Program-made: the position numbers and the translations under genes
Shown here: positions 1 through 8,829 of the stretch, one piece after another
Layout of the letters: every line of letters begins with the position of its first letter
How positions within the stretch are numbered: position 1 is the first letter of the stretch
NCBI GenBank assembly: GCA_913777025.1
Contig: CAJYQM010000086.1
Location: forward strand, 1 to 64,000
Length of the DNA stretch: 64,000 bases
Direction of reading: 5' to 3'
Source of the DNA: an uncultured Massilia sp.
GTDB taxonomy: Bacteria > Pseudomonadota > Gammaproteobacteria > Burkholderiales > Burkholderiaceae_D
Notes under the pieces: model-generated
What the model saw: only the letters and a program-made list of their open reading frames with translations
Database searches by the model: none
Told to the model about the DNA's origin: nothing

Positions 1-1257
1 CGGGGCCGGCGGTGCGCCGGCCGCGGGCAGGTTGGCCGGGACGTTGTGGGCCATGACCGGCGGCGCGGTAAGGACCGGCGAGCGCGGCACGTTCACGCGG
101 CCCGGCTGGCGGAAGCGGTCCTGCGGCACCACGGTGAGGCCTTGCGGACGGAAGTCGCGGCCGCCCTTGCGCTCGCGCACGTGTTCGTTCATCCAGCGCA
201 GGTGGTGGGCCGGCACGCGGTAGCCCGGCACGTAGCGGTCGTGCCAGGACAGCGGGTACCAGCCGGTGCCCGGCGCGCGGGTGCGGTCGCGGAAGGTGAC
301 GTTCCAGCCGGCGCCGCCGACCCAGCCGACCAGCGCCGGCGCCCACACCCAGTGCTCGGGACGGCGTCCCGGCGCCCAGGCCCAGCGGCTGTTGACCTGT
401 ACCCAGCGCCCGTAGTGGAAGGGGGCGTAGCCCCAGGGGGCGTTGTCGACCCAGGTCCAGCCCCATGGGTCGAGCCAGGTCCAGCTGCCGTCGCGGTAGG
501 GCACCCAGCTCGACGCCACGCTCGGGATCCAGAGCGGGCCGTATTCGCTGTGGGTGCTCCAGCTGCCGTAGCGGTCCAGGTCTTCGTAACCCGTCATCTC
601 GGTGCCGACGTAGCGCGCCGATGCCGCGCCGTCCTCGATGCGGTCGCGGCTGGCGGACCAGTCGTCGAAGGCGTCGCGCGTGGCCGCCAGGGTCCGCACG
701 TCGTCGTCCGTCAGTTCGGCGCCCTTGCCGGCGCGGATGGTCAATTGGGAACCGCCGCCGTCGACCAGCGCCACGCCGTCGAACACGTCGACGCTGCTGG
801 TGCCGCGCACGCGCCCGGCGTCGATGCGCAGGCTGGACGGCTGATCGAGGCGCACGCGCGCTTCCGGCGTGGTCAATTCGAAGCCCGGCACCAGCTCGGG
901 GTTGCGCACCCGGATGTTGGCGCTGCCGTGGTGCAGGCGCAGGCGCAGGTTGTCGTCGTCGAGCTGGATGACTTCGAGCGAGGCATCGCCATCCAGGCGG
1001 ATCGAGGTGGAGCCGATGCGCAGCTCGGTGCGCGCGCCGGGCGCGGTGCTGATGGTGTTGCCCGAGGTGACCGGCCAGTTGACCTGCGCCGCCATCATCT
1101 CCACGCCGACGTCGCTGCCGATGCTGACCTGGCCCTGGGTGACGGCCACGCGTCCGACCAGCGCCGGCGGATCGCCGCTCTCGCTTTGTCCCATGGCCAG
1201 GGACGACAGGCCGGCGAGCGCCAGCACGGTGACGGTGTTCAGGACTCGGTTGCGCAT
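1..1257 (-). CDS. FecR/DUF6600 domain protein (3' end beyond window)
   Basis: Exported protein of unknown function with a FecR-type N-terminal half and a DUF6600-like C-terminal half. The start at 1257 gives MRNRVLNTVTVLALAGLSSL, a typical signal peptide ending near AMGQ. The FecR-like part (about residues 30-190) contains the pattern VGRVAVTQGQVSI and several short beta repeats. From about residue 215 the protein is very rich in Trp, Tyr, Gly and Pro (for example WTWLDPWGWTWVDNAPWGY), which is characteristic of the DUF6600 family. The tail turns Pro/Ala-rich and runs off the left edge at residue 419, so the C-terminus is not seen. No partner gene such as an ECF sigma factor is visible. Family assignment is from recalled motifs; the molecular role is unknown. 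Confidence 0.85.
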   Translation of the reverse strand, partial: MRNRVLNTVTVLALAGLSSLAMGQSESGDPPALVGRVAVTQGQVSIGSDVGVEMMAAQVNWPVTSGNTISTAPGARTELRIGSTSIRLDGDASLEVIQLDDDNLRLRLHHGSANIRVRNPELVPGFELTTPEARVRLDQPSSLRIDAGRVRGTSSVDVFDGVALVDGGGSQLTIRAGKGAELTDDDVRTLAATRDAFDDWSASRDRIEDGAASARYVGTEMTGYEDLDRYGSWSTHSEYGPLWIPSVASSWVPYRDGSWTWLDPWGWTWVDNAPWGYAPFHYGRWVQVNSRWAWAPGRRPEHWVWAPALVGWVGGAGWNVTFRDRTRAPGTGWYPLSWHDRYVPGYRVPAHHLRWMNEHVRERKGGRDFRPQGLTVVPQDRFRQPGRVNVPRSPVLTAPPVMAHNVPANLPAAGAPPAP

Positions 1258-1403
1258 GACGCTCTCCAGGCTTTGTTTTTGGTATGAGGCACAGTATGGA
1301 CGCAAATCGTCCACCTGATTACAACGCACGAGGGTTCAAAAGGACAACGCGGTTACAAACAGTTGCGAAAACGCCGGTAACCAAACAAACCCGGCCGTGG
1401 GGT

Positions 1404-2039
1404 TCAGGCGTGATTATGTTTTACGAAGAACAGCAGGGCGCCCACCACCATCAGCACGGCGCCGAAGAAGCGGTTCTGGATCCGGACGGCGCGCTCGTCG
1501 CGGAAGAAGCGCTGCATCGACGAGGCCAGGAAGGCGTAGCCGTGCATCACGCTGGCATCGATGGTGACCATGGTCACGGCCAGGATCGCCAGCTGGGGCA
1601 GCACCGGCGCCTGGGGTGAAATGAAACCCGGCAGCACCGCGACCATGAAGATGATGCCCTTGGGATTGGTCGCGTTGGTCAGAAAGCCGGTCAGCACGCG
1701 CCGTCCGAACGACGGGTGCGCCGCCATGCCGGCGGTCGAGACGCCGGTGGGCGTGGCGCGGGCGCGCCACTGGCCGATGCCGAGCCAGATCAGGTACAGG
1801 GCGCCGACGGTTTTCACCACGGTGAACGCCAGTTCGGAGGCCAGCAGCAGCGAGCCGACGCCGGCACCGGCAATGACCAGCACCAGGATCAGGCCCAGCT
1901 GCAGCCCCAGCACGGTGGCGCTGGCCTTTTTCAGGCCGTAGGCGAGGCCGTGCGACATCGACAGGATCGCGCCGGAACCGGGCGAGATGGCGATCAGGGT
2001 ACCGGCGATGACGAAGGTGATCCAGGTGGCGAAGCTCAT
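1404..2039 (-). CDS. LysE/RhtB family amino acid exporter
   Basis: Inner-membrane exporter of the LysE/RhtB superfamily, which exports amino acids such as lysine, homoserine or threonine. The 211-residue length matches the family. The N-terminus carries the signature pattern ITFVIAGTLIAISPGSGAIL, followed by about six hydrophobic segments and the conserved NATNPKGIIFMVAVLPGF region near the middle. The substrate cannot be read from sequence. It stands alone between the FecR-type gene and the HU gene, on the same strand as both but separated by intergenic DNA. It is a different paralogue from the ArgO-like gene at 14.5 kb. Confidence 0.88.
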   Translation of the reverse strand: MSFATWITFVIAGTLIAISPGSGAILSMSHGLAYGLKKASATVLGLQLGLILVLVIAGAGVGSLLLASELAFTVVKTVGALYLIWLGIGQWRARATPTGVSTAGMAAHPSFGRRVLTGFLTNATNPKGIIFMVAVLPGFISPQAPVLPQLAILAVTMVTIDASVMHGYAFLASSMQRFFRDERAVRIQNRFFGAVLMVVGALLFFVKHNHA

Positions 2040-2174
2040 GCGGGGGAAGAAAAGGGGTGAAACGGGGAGGGGAGAAAATGGCCCGCGGCGGTGGAGATGT
2101 CCGGCCGCCGCGGCCAGCGCGAAGAGCAGGGACCTCGATAAACCGTCGCGAGCGGCGGCAATGGTGGTCGAGAA

Positions 2175-2205
2175 GCGCAGCTGTACGGGAGTACAGCCGG
2201 TCCGC
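2175..2205. repeat. short intergenic palindrome downstream of HU gene
   Basis: The 6-base arms CTGTAC (2181-2186) and GTACAG (2191-2196) pair around GGGA, inside a GC-rich stretch just downstream of the HU stop codon. It lacks a T run, so it is not a clear intrinsic terminator. It looks like one of the intergenic palindromic repeats common in these genomes; copy number cannot be judged from one window. The rest of 2040-2261 shows no supported gene. Confidence 0.35.
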
Positions 2206-2261
2206 CGTAGCGGAGCATCGCAAACCGCCAGTGCAACGCGCAGCAGGTTTTGCGAGGTTCC

Positions 2262-2546
2262 TTATTTTTTCTTCGGATTGACGGCTGCTTTCAGGGTAGC
2301 GCCGGCTGCGAAGCGCGGGGTCTTCGACGCGGCGATCTTCATCGGCTCGCCGGTGGCCGGGTTGCGGCCCTTGCGGGCGGCGCGCTTGGTCACCGAGAAC
2401 GTGCCGAAGCCGGTGATACCGACCGTGTCGCCTTTTTTCAGGCGCTCGGTGATGATCTCGATGACGGTGTTCACCGCGTCGTTGGCAGCGGCACCCGACA
2501 TTTCGGTACGCTTCGCAAATTCAGCGATCAGTTCGCCTTTTTTCAT
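2262..2546 (-). CDS. hup: HU family DNA-binding protein
   Basis: Histone-like nucleoid protein that binds and bends DNA as a dimer. The 94-residue length is typical. The family signature is intact: GFGTFSVTKRAARKGRNPAT in the DNA-binding arm, then GEPMKIAASKTPRFAAG and a Lys-rich end. The start MKKGELIAEFAKRTEMS is the usual HU N-terminus, and GGAGG sits a few bases upstream on the minus strand (AACCCGGAGGATTTATG). It is monocistronic, with intergenic DNA on both sides. Which HU paralogue this is (alpha or beta type) cannot be settled without comparison to the rest of the genome. Confidence 0.95.
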   Translation of the reverse strand: MKKGELIAEFAKRTEMSGAAANDAVNTVIEIITERLKKGDTVGITGFGTFSVTKRAARKGRNPATGEPMKIAASKTPRFAAGATLKAAVNPKKK

Positions 2547-2667
2547 AAATCCTCCGGGTTAAAAGAGCCGGAAGATTAGCATAATTAATTGCCACATGTA
2601 ATGTTCGTACAAGCCGAGCGCGTGCCGTAGGGCCTGTATTGGCGGGGTTTCTGCCGTTTTACGCTGT

Positions 2668-2877
2668 TCAGGCGGCGGCCGGCAGCGCTTCTCCGGCGGC
2701 CAGGCGCAGGCGCAGCGCGGCATTGATCAGGGTCTGGTAGCCGGTGCCGGTGCGTTCCGCACGCGAACGGAACTCGTCCAGGACCTCGTCGTCCAGGTAG
2801 ATCGTGATGCGGGTCTTGCGTTTCGGCGGACGGGTGCGGCGGCGGGGCGCGGTCGGCAGGTCGAAATTGCTGTTCAT
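2668..2877 (-). CDS. orphan BrnA-like ribbon-helix-helix protein
   Basis: Small basic protein of about 69 residues resembling BrnA, the antitoxin and autorepressor of BrnT/BrnA toxin-antitoxin pairs. After a basic N-terminal stretch (RRRTRPPKRKTR) comes ITIYLDDEVLDEFRSRAERT and then GTGYQTLINAALR, which is the BrnA pattern of a DNA-binding strand followed by two helices and the GYQT-IN-LR motif. No BrnT toxin lies next to it on either side. The start at 2877 (MNSNFD) leaves room for the purine-rich AAGAGAG upstream; an alternative ATG at 2883 directly abuts that run and is less likely. It may act simply as a transcription factor. Confidence 0.72.
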   Translation of the reverse strand: MNSNFDLPTAPRRRTRPPKRKTRITIYLDDEVLDEFRSRAERTGTGYQTLINAALRLRLAAGEALPAAA

Positions 2878-3080
2878 GGGCATCTCTCTTTTTGGTCGGT
2901 AGAGGCTGCTGTACCGCAGCCAATGATCGAACTATACGTATTTCGATCCGGCCGCCGGCGCGGAAAGCGACGAGTTGCAGATTTTCAGGGATGAAACGCA
3001 AATATCGCGCCTGAACCGTGTGCATTGCGGCCTGGCCGGTCAGGTAAGATGTGGCGATATTGACATTTGGGAGCTGGACA

Positions 3081-4016
3081 ATGGCCGCAGGAAGTTTATT
3101 AGCACTGATCGACGATATCGCGAGCGTCCTCGACGACGTCGCCCTGATGAGCAAAGTCGCGGCCAAGAAGACGGCCGGCGTGCTCGGCGACGACCTGGCC
3201 CTGAATGCCCAGCAAGTGACCGGCGTGAATGCCGACCGAGAATTGCCGGTGGTCTGGTCGGTGGCGGTCGGTTCGCTCAAGAACAAGGCGATCCTGGTGC
3301 CGGCGGCACTGGCCATTTCCGCCTTCCTGCCGCAGGCGATCACGCCGCTCCTGATGATCGGCGGCGCCTACCTGTGCTTCGAGGGTTTCGAGAAGCTGGC
3401 GCACAAGTTCACGCATTCCGCGGCCGAGGACGCTGCGCATGAGGAGGAACTGGCCACCGCGCTGGCCGCCAACGCCGACATGCGCGCGGTCGAGCAGGAC
3501 AAGATCAAGGGCGCGATCCGTACCGACTTCATCCTGTCGGCGGAAATCATCGTGATCGCGCTGGGCGTGGTCAACGAGCAGAGCACATCCTTCGGCGCCC
3601 AGGTGGCGGCGCTGGTCGCGGTGGCGGTGGCGATGACGATCGGCGTGTATGGCATCGTGGCCGGCATCGTCAAGATCGACGACCTCGGCCTGTACCTCAG
3701 CAAGAAGAGCGGGGCGCTTGCGCGCGCCATCGGCAACCTGCTGCTGGCGGCGGCGCCGAAGCTCATGAAAGCGCTGTCGGTGATCGGCACCGTGGCCATG
3801 TTCATGGTCGGCGGCGGCATCATCGGCCATGCGTTCGAGCCGCTGCACCACCTGGCGGAAGGGGCGGCGCATGCGGTGAGCGGCGTGCCCGGCGTCGGCG
3901 GCGTGCTGGCGGCCGTCACGCCGACCCTGATCGACGCGGTGGCCGGAGTCGTGGTCGGCGCGGTCGTGCTGCTGCTGGTGTCCCTGGTGCAGCGCATTCG
4001 CGGCAAGAAGCACTGA
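3081..4016 (+). CDS. DUF808 (YedI-like) membrane protein
   Basis: Inner-membrane protein of the DUF808/YedI family, function unknown. The 311-residue protein starts MAAGSLLALIDDIASVLDDV and continues with the family-typical KVAAKKTAGVLGDDLALNAQ. Several hydrophobic segments follow (around residues 70-105, 150-215 and 225-305). ATG 3081 is preferred over an upstream in-frame ATG because GGGAG at 3069-3073 is well placed and the family N-terminus begins here. A stem-loop terminator follows at 4054. No neighbour hints at a role. Confidence 0.9.
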   Translation: MAAGSLLALIDDIASVLDDVALMSKVAAKKTAGVLGDDLALNAQQVTGVNADRELPVVWSVAVGSLKNKAILVPAALAISAFLPQAITPLLMIGGAYLCFEGFEKLAHKFTHSAAEDAAHEEELATALAANADMRAVEQDKIKGAIRTDFILSAEIIVIALGVVNEQSTSFGAQVAALVAVAVAMTIGVYGIVAGIVKIDDLGLYLSKKSGALARAIGNLLLAAAPKLMKALSVIGTVAMFMVGGGIIGHAFEPLHHLAEGAAHAVSGVPGVGGVLAAVTPTLIDAVAGVVVGAVVLLLVSLVQRIRGKKH

Positions 4017-4053
4017 CCTGTCACTCGCTCTCATTGCTCAATGACGAGCCCTC

Positions 4054-4084
4054 TCCGGCCGCACCTGGCGGCCGGATCGTTTTT
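4054..4084 (+). terminator. rho-independent terminator after DUF808 gene
   Basis: The nine-base arms TCCGGCCGC (4054-4062) and GCGGCCGGA (4068-4076) pair perfectly around a five-base loop and are followed by TCGTTTTT. This is a classic intrinsic terminator, 38 bases after the stop of the DUF808 gene. Confidence 0.85.
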
Positions 4085-4206
4085 CCCCACCATCGCCGCA
4101 AGGCGTCAAGTTGATCCATGCTGGTGCGCCACGCCCGTCGCAGGTGCTTTTCATGCACCACGCATGCCCATCTGTTGCATCTTTACAAACCGGAAAGCTG
4201 AATCGT

Positions 4207-4236
4207 TTGACAATACTTGTGCCCACGGCACAGTAT
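4207..4236 (+). promoter_or_regulatory. candidate sigma-70 promoter for TonB receptor
   Basis: TTGACA at 4207-4212 and CAGTAT at 4231-4236 are separated by 18 bases, about 120 bases before the TonB receptor start. No Fur-like box was recognised. The rest of the 4085-4358 gap shows no supported gene. Confidence 0.5.
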
Positions 4237-4358
4237 GAAGTGTCACTTGCCACAAGCTAAGTGCCTCACAACACGTGCTGGGTACCACCCGCTGTCTCGC
4301 TTTCCCTGCCTGCCGCCCACGGCCAGGCACCGCATATCAAGAATAAGGACGCAACAGC

Positions 4359-6851
4359 ATGCAACAACGATTCATACCCACCCCCACCGTACTCGCCCTC
4401 TCCATCGCCGCGCTGTGCGCCACCATGGGCCAGGCCCAGGCGCAGGAAGCGCCTGGCGGCGACAGTGCCAACACCGTCGTCGTGACCGGCACCCGGGTGG
4501 CCAACCGCAGCGCCCTCGACACGGCATCGCCGGTCGACATCATCTCGGCCGACACCCTGAAAAGCACCGGCACCACCGAACTGAACCAGGCATTGTCCGT
4601 GGCGCTGCCCTCGCTGAACTTCCCGCGTCCGGCGCTGACCGACGGCACCGACACCATCCGCCCGGCCACGCTGCGCGGCATGGCGCCCGACCAGTCGCTG
4701 GTGCTGGTCAATTCGAAGCGCCGCCACACCTCATCGCTGGTGAACCTGAACGGCAGCATCGGGCGCGGCTCGGCGGCGGTCGACCTGAACACGATCCCGA
4801 CCGCGATGGTCAAGAACATCGAGGTGCTGCGCGACGGCGCCGCGGCCCAGTACGGATCGGATGCGATTTCCGGCGTGGTCAACGTCCGCCTGCGCACCGA
4901 CCGCGACGGCGGCGAAGGCACTTTCACTTTCGGCGAACGCAAGACCGACTACAGCATGCTCAACGGCGGCGCGCCGGCGGGCGCCACCTGGGGCCCCGGC
5001 CCGACCTCGCGCTCGCGCACCGACGGCCAGGTCCGCACCCTGTCCGCCTGGAAGGGCCTGCCCTGGGGCGAGACCGGCTACATCACCATCGCCGGCGAAG
5101 CGAAAAGCCAGGAACACACCGAGCGCAGCGGCTACGACCTGCGCCAGCAGTACGCCAAGGTGAACGGCGCCTTCGACCCGCGCGAACAGAGCATCAACCG
5201 CTACGACGCCTGGTACGGCGAGCCGGAAATGAAGCAGAAGACCGTGTTCGTCAATGCCGGCAACACCCTGGCCGGCGGCGCCAAGGTCTATGGCTGGAGC
5301 AGCTATCAATTGCGCGACGCCCTCTCGGCCGGCTATTTCCGCCTGCCGCAGGACGTGCGCAACGTCCAGGCGATCTACCCGGACGGCTTCCTGCCGATCA
5401 TCGCGCCCACCGTCGAGGATTTCAGCGCCGCCGCCGGCATCAGCTGGTCGGTCGGCGACTGGGACCTGGACACCTCGCTGGTGTACGGCCAGAACCGCAT
5501 GAATTACGACGTGGTCAACACGCTGAACGCCTCCTACGGCGCGGCCAGCAAGACCAGCTTCGACGCCGGCGGTTTTACGTATAAACAGCTGGTCTACAAC
5601 CTGACCGGCGTGCGCAAGTTCGACATCGGGGGCCTGGCCTCGCCGCTGAACGTGGCGCTCGGCACAGAGGCACGCCGCGAAGGCTATGAACTGCATGCCG
5701 GCGAGCCGACCTCGTGGAACAACGGCGGCGTGCTGGTGAACGGCCTGCCTGCGGCATCCGGCGCCCAGGTGTTCCCGGGCTTCCGTCCGGCGAATGCATC
5801 CGACACCTCGCGCACCGCAATCGGCGTGTTCGTCGACGTCGAGGCGAACATCACCGATAAACTGCTGGCCTCGGCCGCGGTGCGCGGCGAGCACTACAAC
5901 GACTTCGGCGGCAACGTGTCCGGCAAGCTGGCCGCGCGCTACGACTTCGCGAAGCAGTTCGCGCTGCGCGGTTCGGCCCAGAACGGCTTCCGCGCGCCCT
6001 CGCTGCAGCAGCAGAACTTCACGTCGACCTCGACCAACTTCATCAACGGCATCCCCTACGAGATCACCACCTTCAAGCCGCTTGACCCGGTGGCGGTGGC
6101 GCTCGGCGCCCAGCCGTTGAAGGCCGAGAAGTCGACCAACTACTCGCTCGGCGCGGTGATGCGCTTCGCGCCGCTGAGCATCACGGTGGATGCCTACCGC
6201 ATCAAGGTGCGCGACCGCATCGTGCTGTCCGAAAACCTGACCTCGACGGCGGTGCGCGACTACATCGTGCGCCAGGGCTTTGCCGGCGTGGGCGGCGGGC
6301 GCTTCTTCATCAACGGTGTCGACACCACCACCAAGGGCGTGGACGTTGTCGCCAACCTGCCGTGGAACGCGGGCGCCGCCGGCCGCTTCGACTTCACGCT
6401 GGCCGGCAACTTCAACAAGACCGAGGTCACCCGCGTGCCGACCACCGCCCAGCTGGCGGCGCTGAACCCGGCGCCGATCCTGTTCGACCGCGTGAACGTG
6501 CTGACGCTGGAACAGGGCCAGCCGAAGAACAAGATCACGGCCAGCGCCAACTGGAAGCTGGACCGGTGGGGCGTGACCGCGCGCGCGACCCGCTACGGCA
6601 AGGTGCTGGCGCCGGGAACGACGGCAGCCAACGATTTCTGGCTCAACGAGCACACCGTCGTCGACCTGGAAGGCCGCATCGCCCTGACCAGCAAACTGAG
6701 CCTGGCGATCGGCGCGGACAACCTGTTCGACCAGTATTCGGAGACCCTGCCGTTCACGCTGAACACGACCAACAACACGCCGTTCTCGAACTACGCGCCG
6801 TTCGGCAGCAGCGGGCGCTACCTCTACGCGCGGGCCAGCTACAGCTTCTGA
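4359..6851 (+). CDS. TonB-dependent outer-membrane receptor, substrate unknown
   Basis: Outer-membrane active transporter powered by TonB/ExbBD. The 830-residue protein has a signal peptide ending in QAQAQ near residue 29. A TonB-box-like NTVVVTG follows, then a plug domain (about 45-175) with SPVDIISADTLKSTG and IEVLRDGAAAQYGSDAISGV, then a long beta-barrel ending in ...YARASYSF. The terminal Phe is the expected outer-membrane sorting signal. The start is supported by AAGGA at 4345-4349. The plug type resembles the broad iron-complex/organic receptor group. With no siderophore, sugar or vitamin genes alongside, the substrate cannot be assigned. It appears monocistronic and is followed by a palindromic repeat. 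Confidence 0.9.
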   Translation: MQQRFIPTPTVLALSIAALCATMGQAQAQEAPGGDSANTVVVTGTRVANRSALDTASPVDIISADTLKSTGTTELNQALSVALPSLNFPRPALTDGTDTIRPATLRGMAPDQSLVLVNSKRRHTSSLVNLNGSIGRGSAAVDLNTIPTAMVKNIEVLRDGAAAQYGSDAISGVVNVRLRTDRDGGEGTFTFGERKTDYSMLNGGAPAGATWGPGPTSRSRTDGQVRTLSAWKGLPWGETGYITIAGEAKSQEHTERSGYDLRQQYAKVNGAFDPREQSINRYDAWYGEPEMKQKTVFVNAGNTLAGGAKVYGWSSYQLRDALSAGYFRLPQDVRNVQAIYPDGFLPIIAPTVEDFSAAAGISWSVGDWDLDTSLVYGQNRMNYDVVNTLNASYGAASKTSFDAGGFTYKQLVYNLTGVRKFDIGGLASPLNVALGTEARREGYELHAGEPTSWNNGGVLVNGLPAASGAQVFPGFRPANASDTSRTAIGVFVDVEANITDKLLASAAVRGEHYNDFGGNVSGKLAARYDFAKQFALRGSAQNGFRAPSLQQQNFTSTSTNFINGIPYEITTFKPLDPVAVALGAQPLKAEKSTNYSLGAVMRFAPLSITVDAYRIKVRDRIVLSENLTSTAVRDYIVRQGFAGVGGGRFFINGVDTTTKGVDVVANLPWNAGAAGRFDFTLAGNFNKTEVTRVPTTAQLAALNPAPILFDRVNVLTLEQGQPKNKITASANWKLDRWGVTARATRYGKVLAPGTTAANDFWLNEHTVVDLEGRIALTSKLSLAIGADNLFDQYSETLPFTLNTTNNTPFSNYAPFGSSGRYLYARASYSF

Positions 6852-6864
6852 GCTCGCGATCACC

Positions 6865-6950
6865 GGGTAGGGTGGACGGCTTGCCGTCCACGCGTTCAAA
6901 CTACGCATGCACTGATTGAACGCGTGGACAGCGGAGCTGTCCACCCTACC
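6865..6950. repeat. nested palindromic intergenic repeat (REP-like)
   Basis: An outer inverted repeat, GGTAGGGTGGAC (6866-6877) and GTCCACCCTACC (6939-6950), encloses an inner one, GTCCACGCGTTCAA (6886-6899) and TTGAACGCGTGGAC (6916-6929). Each side can also fold alone: GTGGACGG with CCGTCCAC on the left and GTGGACAG with CTGTCCAC on the right. This gives a cloverleaf-like element between the TonB receptor and the next, oppositely oriented gene. It is probably a REP/BIME-type element present in many copies. Confidence 0.75.
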
Positions 6951-7013
6951 TCCTTTCTCGCCCAAACGGGCACCCCTCCTCCATCTGCCTTACAATCTGA
7001 TCAAGCTTGCCAA

Positions 7014-7481
7014 TCAGGCACGCCGGCTCAGCATCGCCCCCAGCGCCAGTCCCAGGCCGAAGGCGCCATAGACCACGGCCAGCGAAGGACGCGACAGGTG
7101 CTGCTCGTAGCCGGGTTCCAGGCGCTTCGGCGTGCAGTGGTAATCGGCGAAGCAGGCCACGGCGGATGCGGCGCCGGCCACGCCCAGCGTGAGCGGCGGC
7201 TGCTTCCTGTCGAGCAGGTGGCCGCACAGGCGCTCGAAGCTCACGGCCCAGAACGTGGAACAGGCGTGGTGGATCAGGTAGCCGGTGACGGTGTGACGCG
7301 CGGACGGCGCATAGCGATGGAAGGCCTTGTCGCCCCAGATCCAGTGGCTGATCGCATTGGTGGGCGCCCAGGCGCTGCCGGCGTCGCGCTGGCCCAGCGC
7401 CAGCAGCGCCGCGGTGGAGAGCAGGCTGGACGCCGCACCGCCGACCAGGCCGTGCCGCAGTGCCGTGTGCCAGGTTGTCAT
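7014..7481 (-). CDS. hypothetical membrane protein
   Basis: Unrecognised 155-residue protein with about four hydrophobic segments (roughly residues 10-30, 60-85, 95-112 and 130-150). Polar motifs such as NAISHWIWGDKAFHRY and FADYHCTPKRLEPGYE are His- and Trp-rich and fall between membrane segments. I chose the start MTTWHTALRHG at 7481, since upstream in-frame codons would run into the start region of the divergent SDR gene at 7522. The 40-base gap between the two starts implies a shared promoter region. Function is unknown. Confidence 0.7.
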   Translation of the reverse strand: MTTWHTALRHGLVGGAASSLLSTAALLALGQRDAGSAWAPTNAISHWIWGDKAFHRYAPSARHTVTGYLIHHACSTFWAVSFERLCGHLLDRKQPPLTLGVAGAASAVACFADYHCTPKRLEPGYEQHLSRPSLAVVYGAFGLGLALGAMLSRRA

Positions 7482-7521
7482 GAAGTCCTCGGGTCGTGAA
7501 CGGTTTGAAAAGGATGGATGC

Positions 7522-8829
7522 ATGCGGATATTGCTGACGGGAGCGAGCGGATTCATCGGACAACACCTGCTGCACGCGCTGCTGGCGGAAGGCCACCACG
7601 TCGTGTGCGCCGTGCGCCGTGTGAAACCGAGCAGCGACCCGCGCCTGAGCTACATCCATGCCGACTTCACCAACGATACCGGCAAATCGGCCTGGCTGGC
7701 GCGCCTGTCCGGCATCGATGCCGTGGTCAACACCGTCGGCATCTTCCGCGAGCAGGGCGCGCAAACCTTCGAGGCCCTGCACGTGCGCGCGCCGCGCGCC
7801 CTGTTCGCCGCCTGCGCCGAATCCGACGACGTGCACATGGTGCTGCAATTGTCCGCCCTGGGCGCCGACGAGGGCGCCGAGACGCCGTACCACCTGTCGA
7901 AAAAGGCGGCGGACGACTACCTGGCCTCGCTGCCGATCCGTTCCTGCATCGTCCAGCCCTCGCTGGTCTACGGCGCCGACGGCACCAGCGCGCGCGTGTT
8001 CAAGGCGATGGCCTCGATGCCCGCCGCCGTGCGCTTCGGCGACGCGCCGCAGCTGGTGCAGCCGATCCACGTCGACGACGTGGTCGCCGCCATCGTGGCC
8101 CTGCTGCGCCAGCGCCTCTACGTCGACCAGGCCGAACTGTTCCCGCGCACCACGCGCCGCATCGCCCTGGCCGGCCCGCAGGCGCTGCCCTTCATCGACT
8201 ACCTGGCGGCCCTGCGCGCGGCCATGGGCATGGGACGCCTGCGCGTCGTGAAGCTGCCGGCAGGCCTGGCCAGGTTCCTGGCGCGCTTCGGCCGCTGGCT
8301 GCCGGGCGGCCTGCTCGACCCGGATGCGCTGCGCATGCTCGACCGCGGCAACACGGCCGACGCCGGGCCCACGCTGCGCCTGCTGGGCCGGCCGCCACGC
8401 ACCATCGCTTCCTTCATCACCGATGCCGCCGCCGAACGCGCGCGCGCCAAGCTGGACTGGCTGCTGCCGGTGCTGCGCGGTTCGATCGTGGTCGTCTGGA
8501 TCTTCACGGCGATCGTCTCGGCCTTCGTCTACCCGGTCCAGGAAAGCTACGAACTGCTGGCGCGCACCGGCATCCCGGAGAACCTGCGGCCCCTGATGCT
8601 GTACGGCGCCTCGGCCTTCGACCTGGCGCTCGGCCTGGGCATCCTGTTCGTCAAGCGGCGGCGCTGGCTGTGGCTCGCGCAACTGGCCCTGATCGGCTTC
8701 TACACGGTGGTCATCGCGTGGAAGCTGCCGGAATTCCTGGTCCACCCGTATGGACCGTTGACCAAGAACCTGCCGATGCTGGCGGCGATCTGGCTGCTGT
8801 ATGAGCTTGACGGAAAGGAAACCATATAA
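7522..8829 (+). CDS. SDR-family NAD(P)-binding protein fused to membrane domain
   Basis: A 435-residue protein in two parts. Residues 1 to about 230 are an atypical short-chain dehydrogenase/NmrA-like domain: the Rossmann motif is GASGFIGQHLL, YHLSKKAADDYL matches the YxxxK active-site helix, and VQPSLVYG is an SDR substrate-domain motif. From about residue 315 there are around four hydrophobic segments of a DoxX-like membrane domain, starting LLPVLRGSIVVVWIFTAIVS. ATG 7522 begins MRILLTGASG, leaving no extra residues before the nucleotide fold. Its TAA is directly followed by the ATG of the DUF2269 gene, so the two are surely co-transcribed. It probably acts at the membrane on a lipid or quinone-like substrate; that is inference. 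Confidence 0.88.
   Translation: MRILLTGASGFIGQHLLHALLAEGHHVVCAVRRVKPSSDPRLSYIHADFTNDTGKSAWLARLSGIDAVVNTVGIFREQGAQTFEALHVRAPRALFAACAESDDVHMVLQLSALGADEGAETPYHLSKKAADDYLASLPIRSCIVQPSLVYGADGTSARVFKAMASMPAAVRFGDAPQLVQPIHVDDVVAAIVALLRQRLYVDQAELFPRTTRRIALAGPQALPFIDYLAALRAAMGMGRLRVVKLPAGLARFLARFGRWLPGGLLDPDALRMLDRGNTADAGPTLRLLGRPPRTIASFITDAAAERARAKLDWLLPVLRGSIVVVWIFTAIVSAFVYPVQESYELLARTGIPENLRPLMLYGASAFDLALGLGILFVKRRRWLWLAQLALIGFYTVVIAWKLPEFLVHPYGPLTKNLPMLAAIWLLYELDGKETI

Noticed and set aside
1258..1403. Promoter or RNA element between the FecR-type and LysE genes
   Set aside because: No clear hexamers, dyad or terminator could be supported.
4731..6965. 744-codon open frame opposite the TonB receptor
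   Set aside because: Arg/Ala/Val/Gly-rich shadow of a high-GC gene; the receptor on the plus strand has plug, barrel and terminal Phe.
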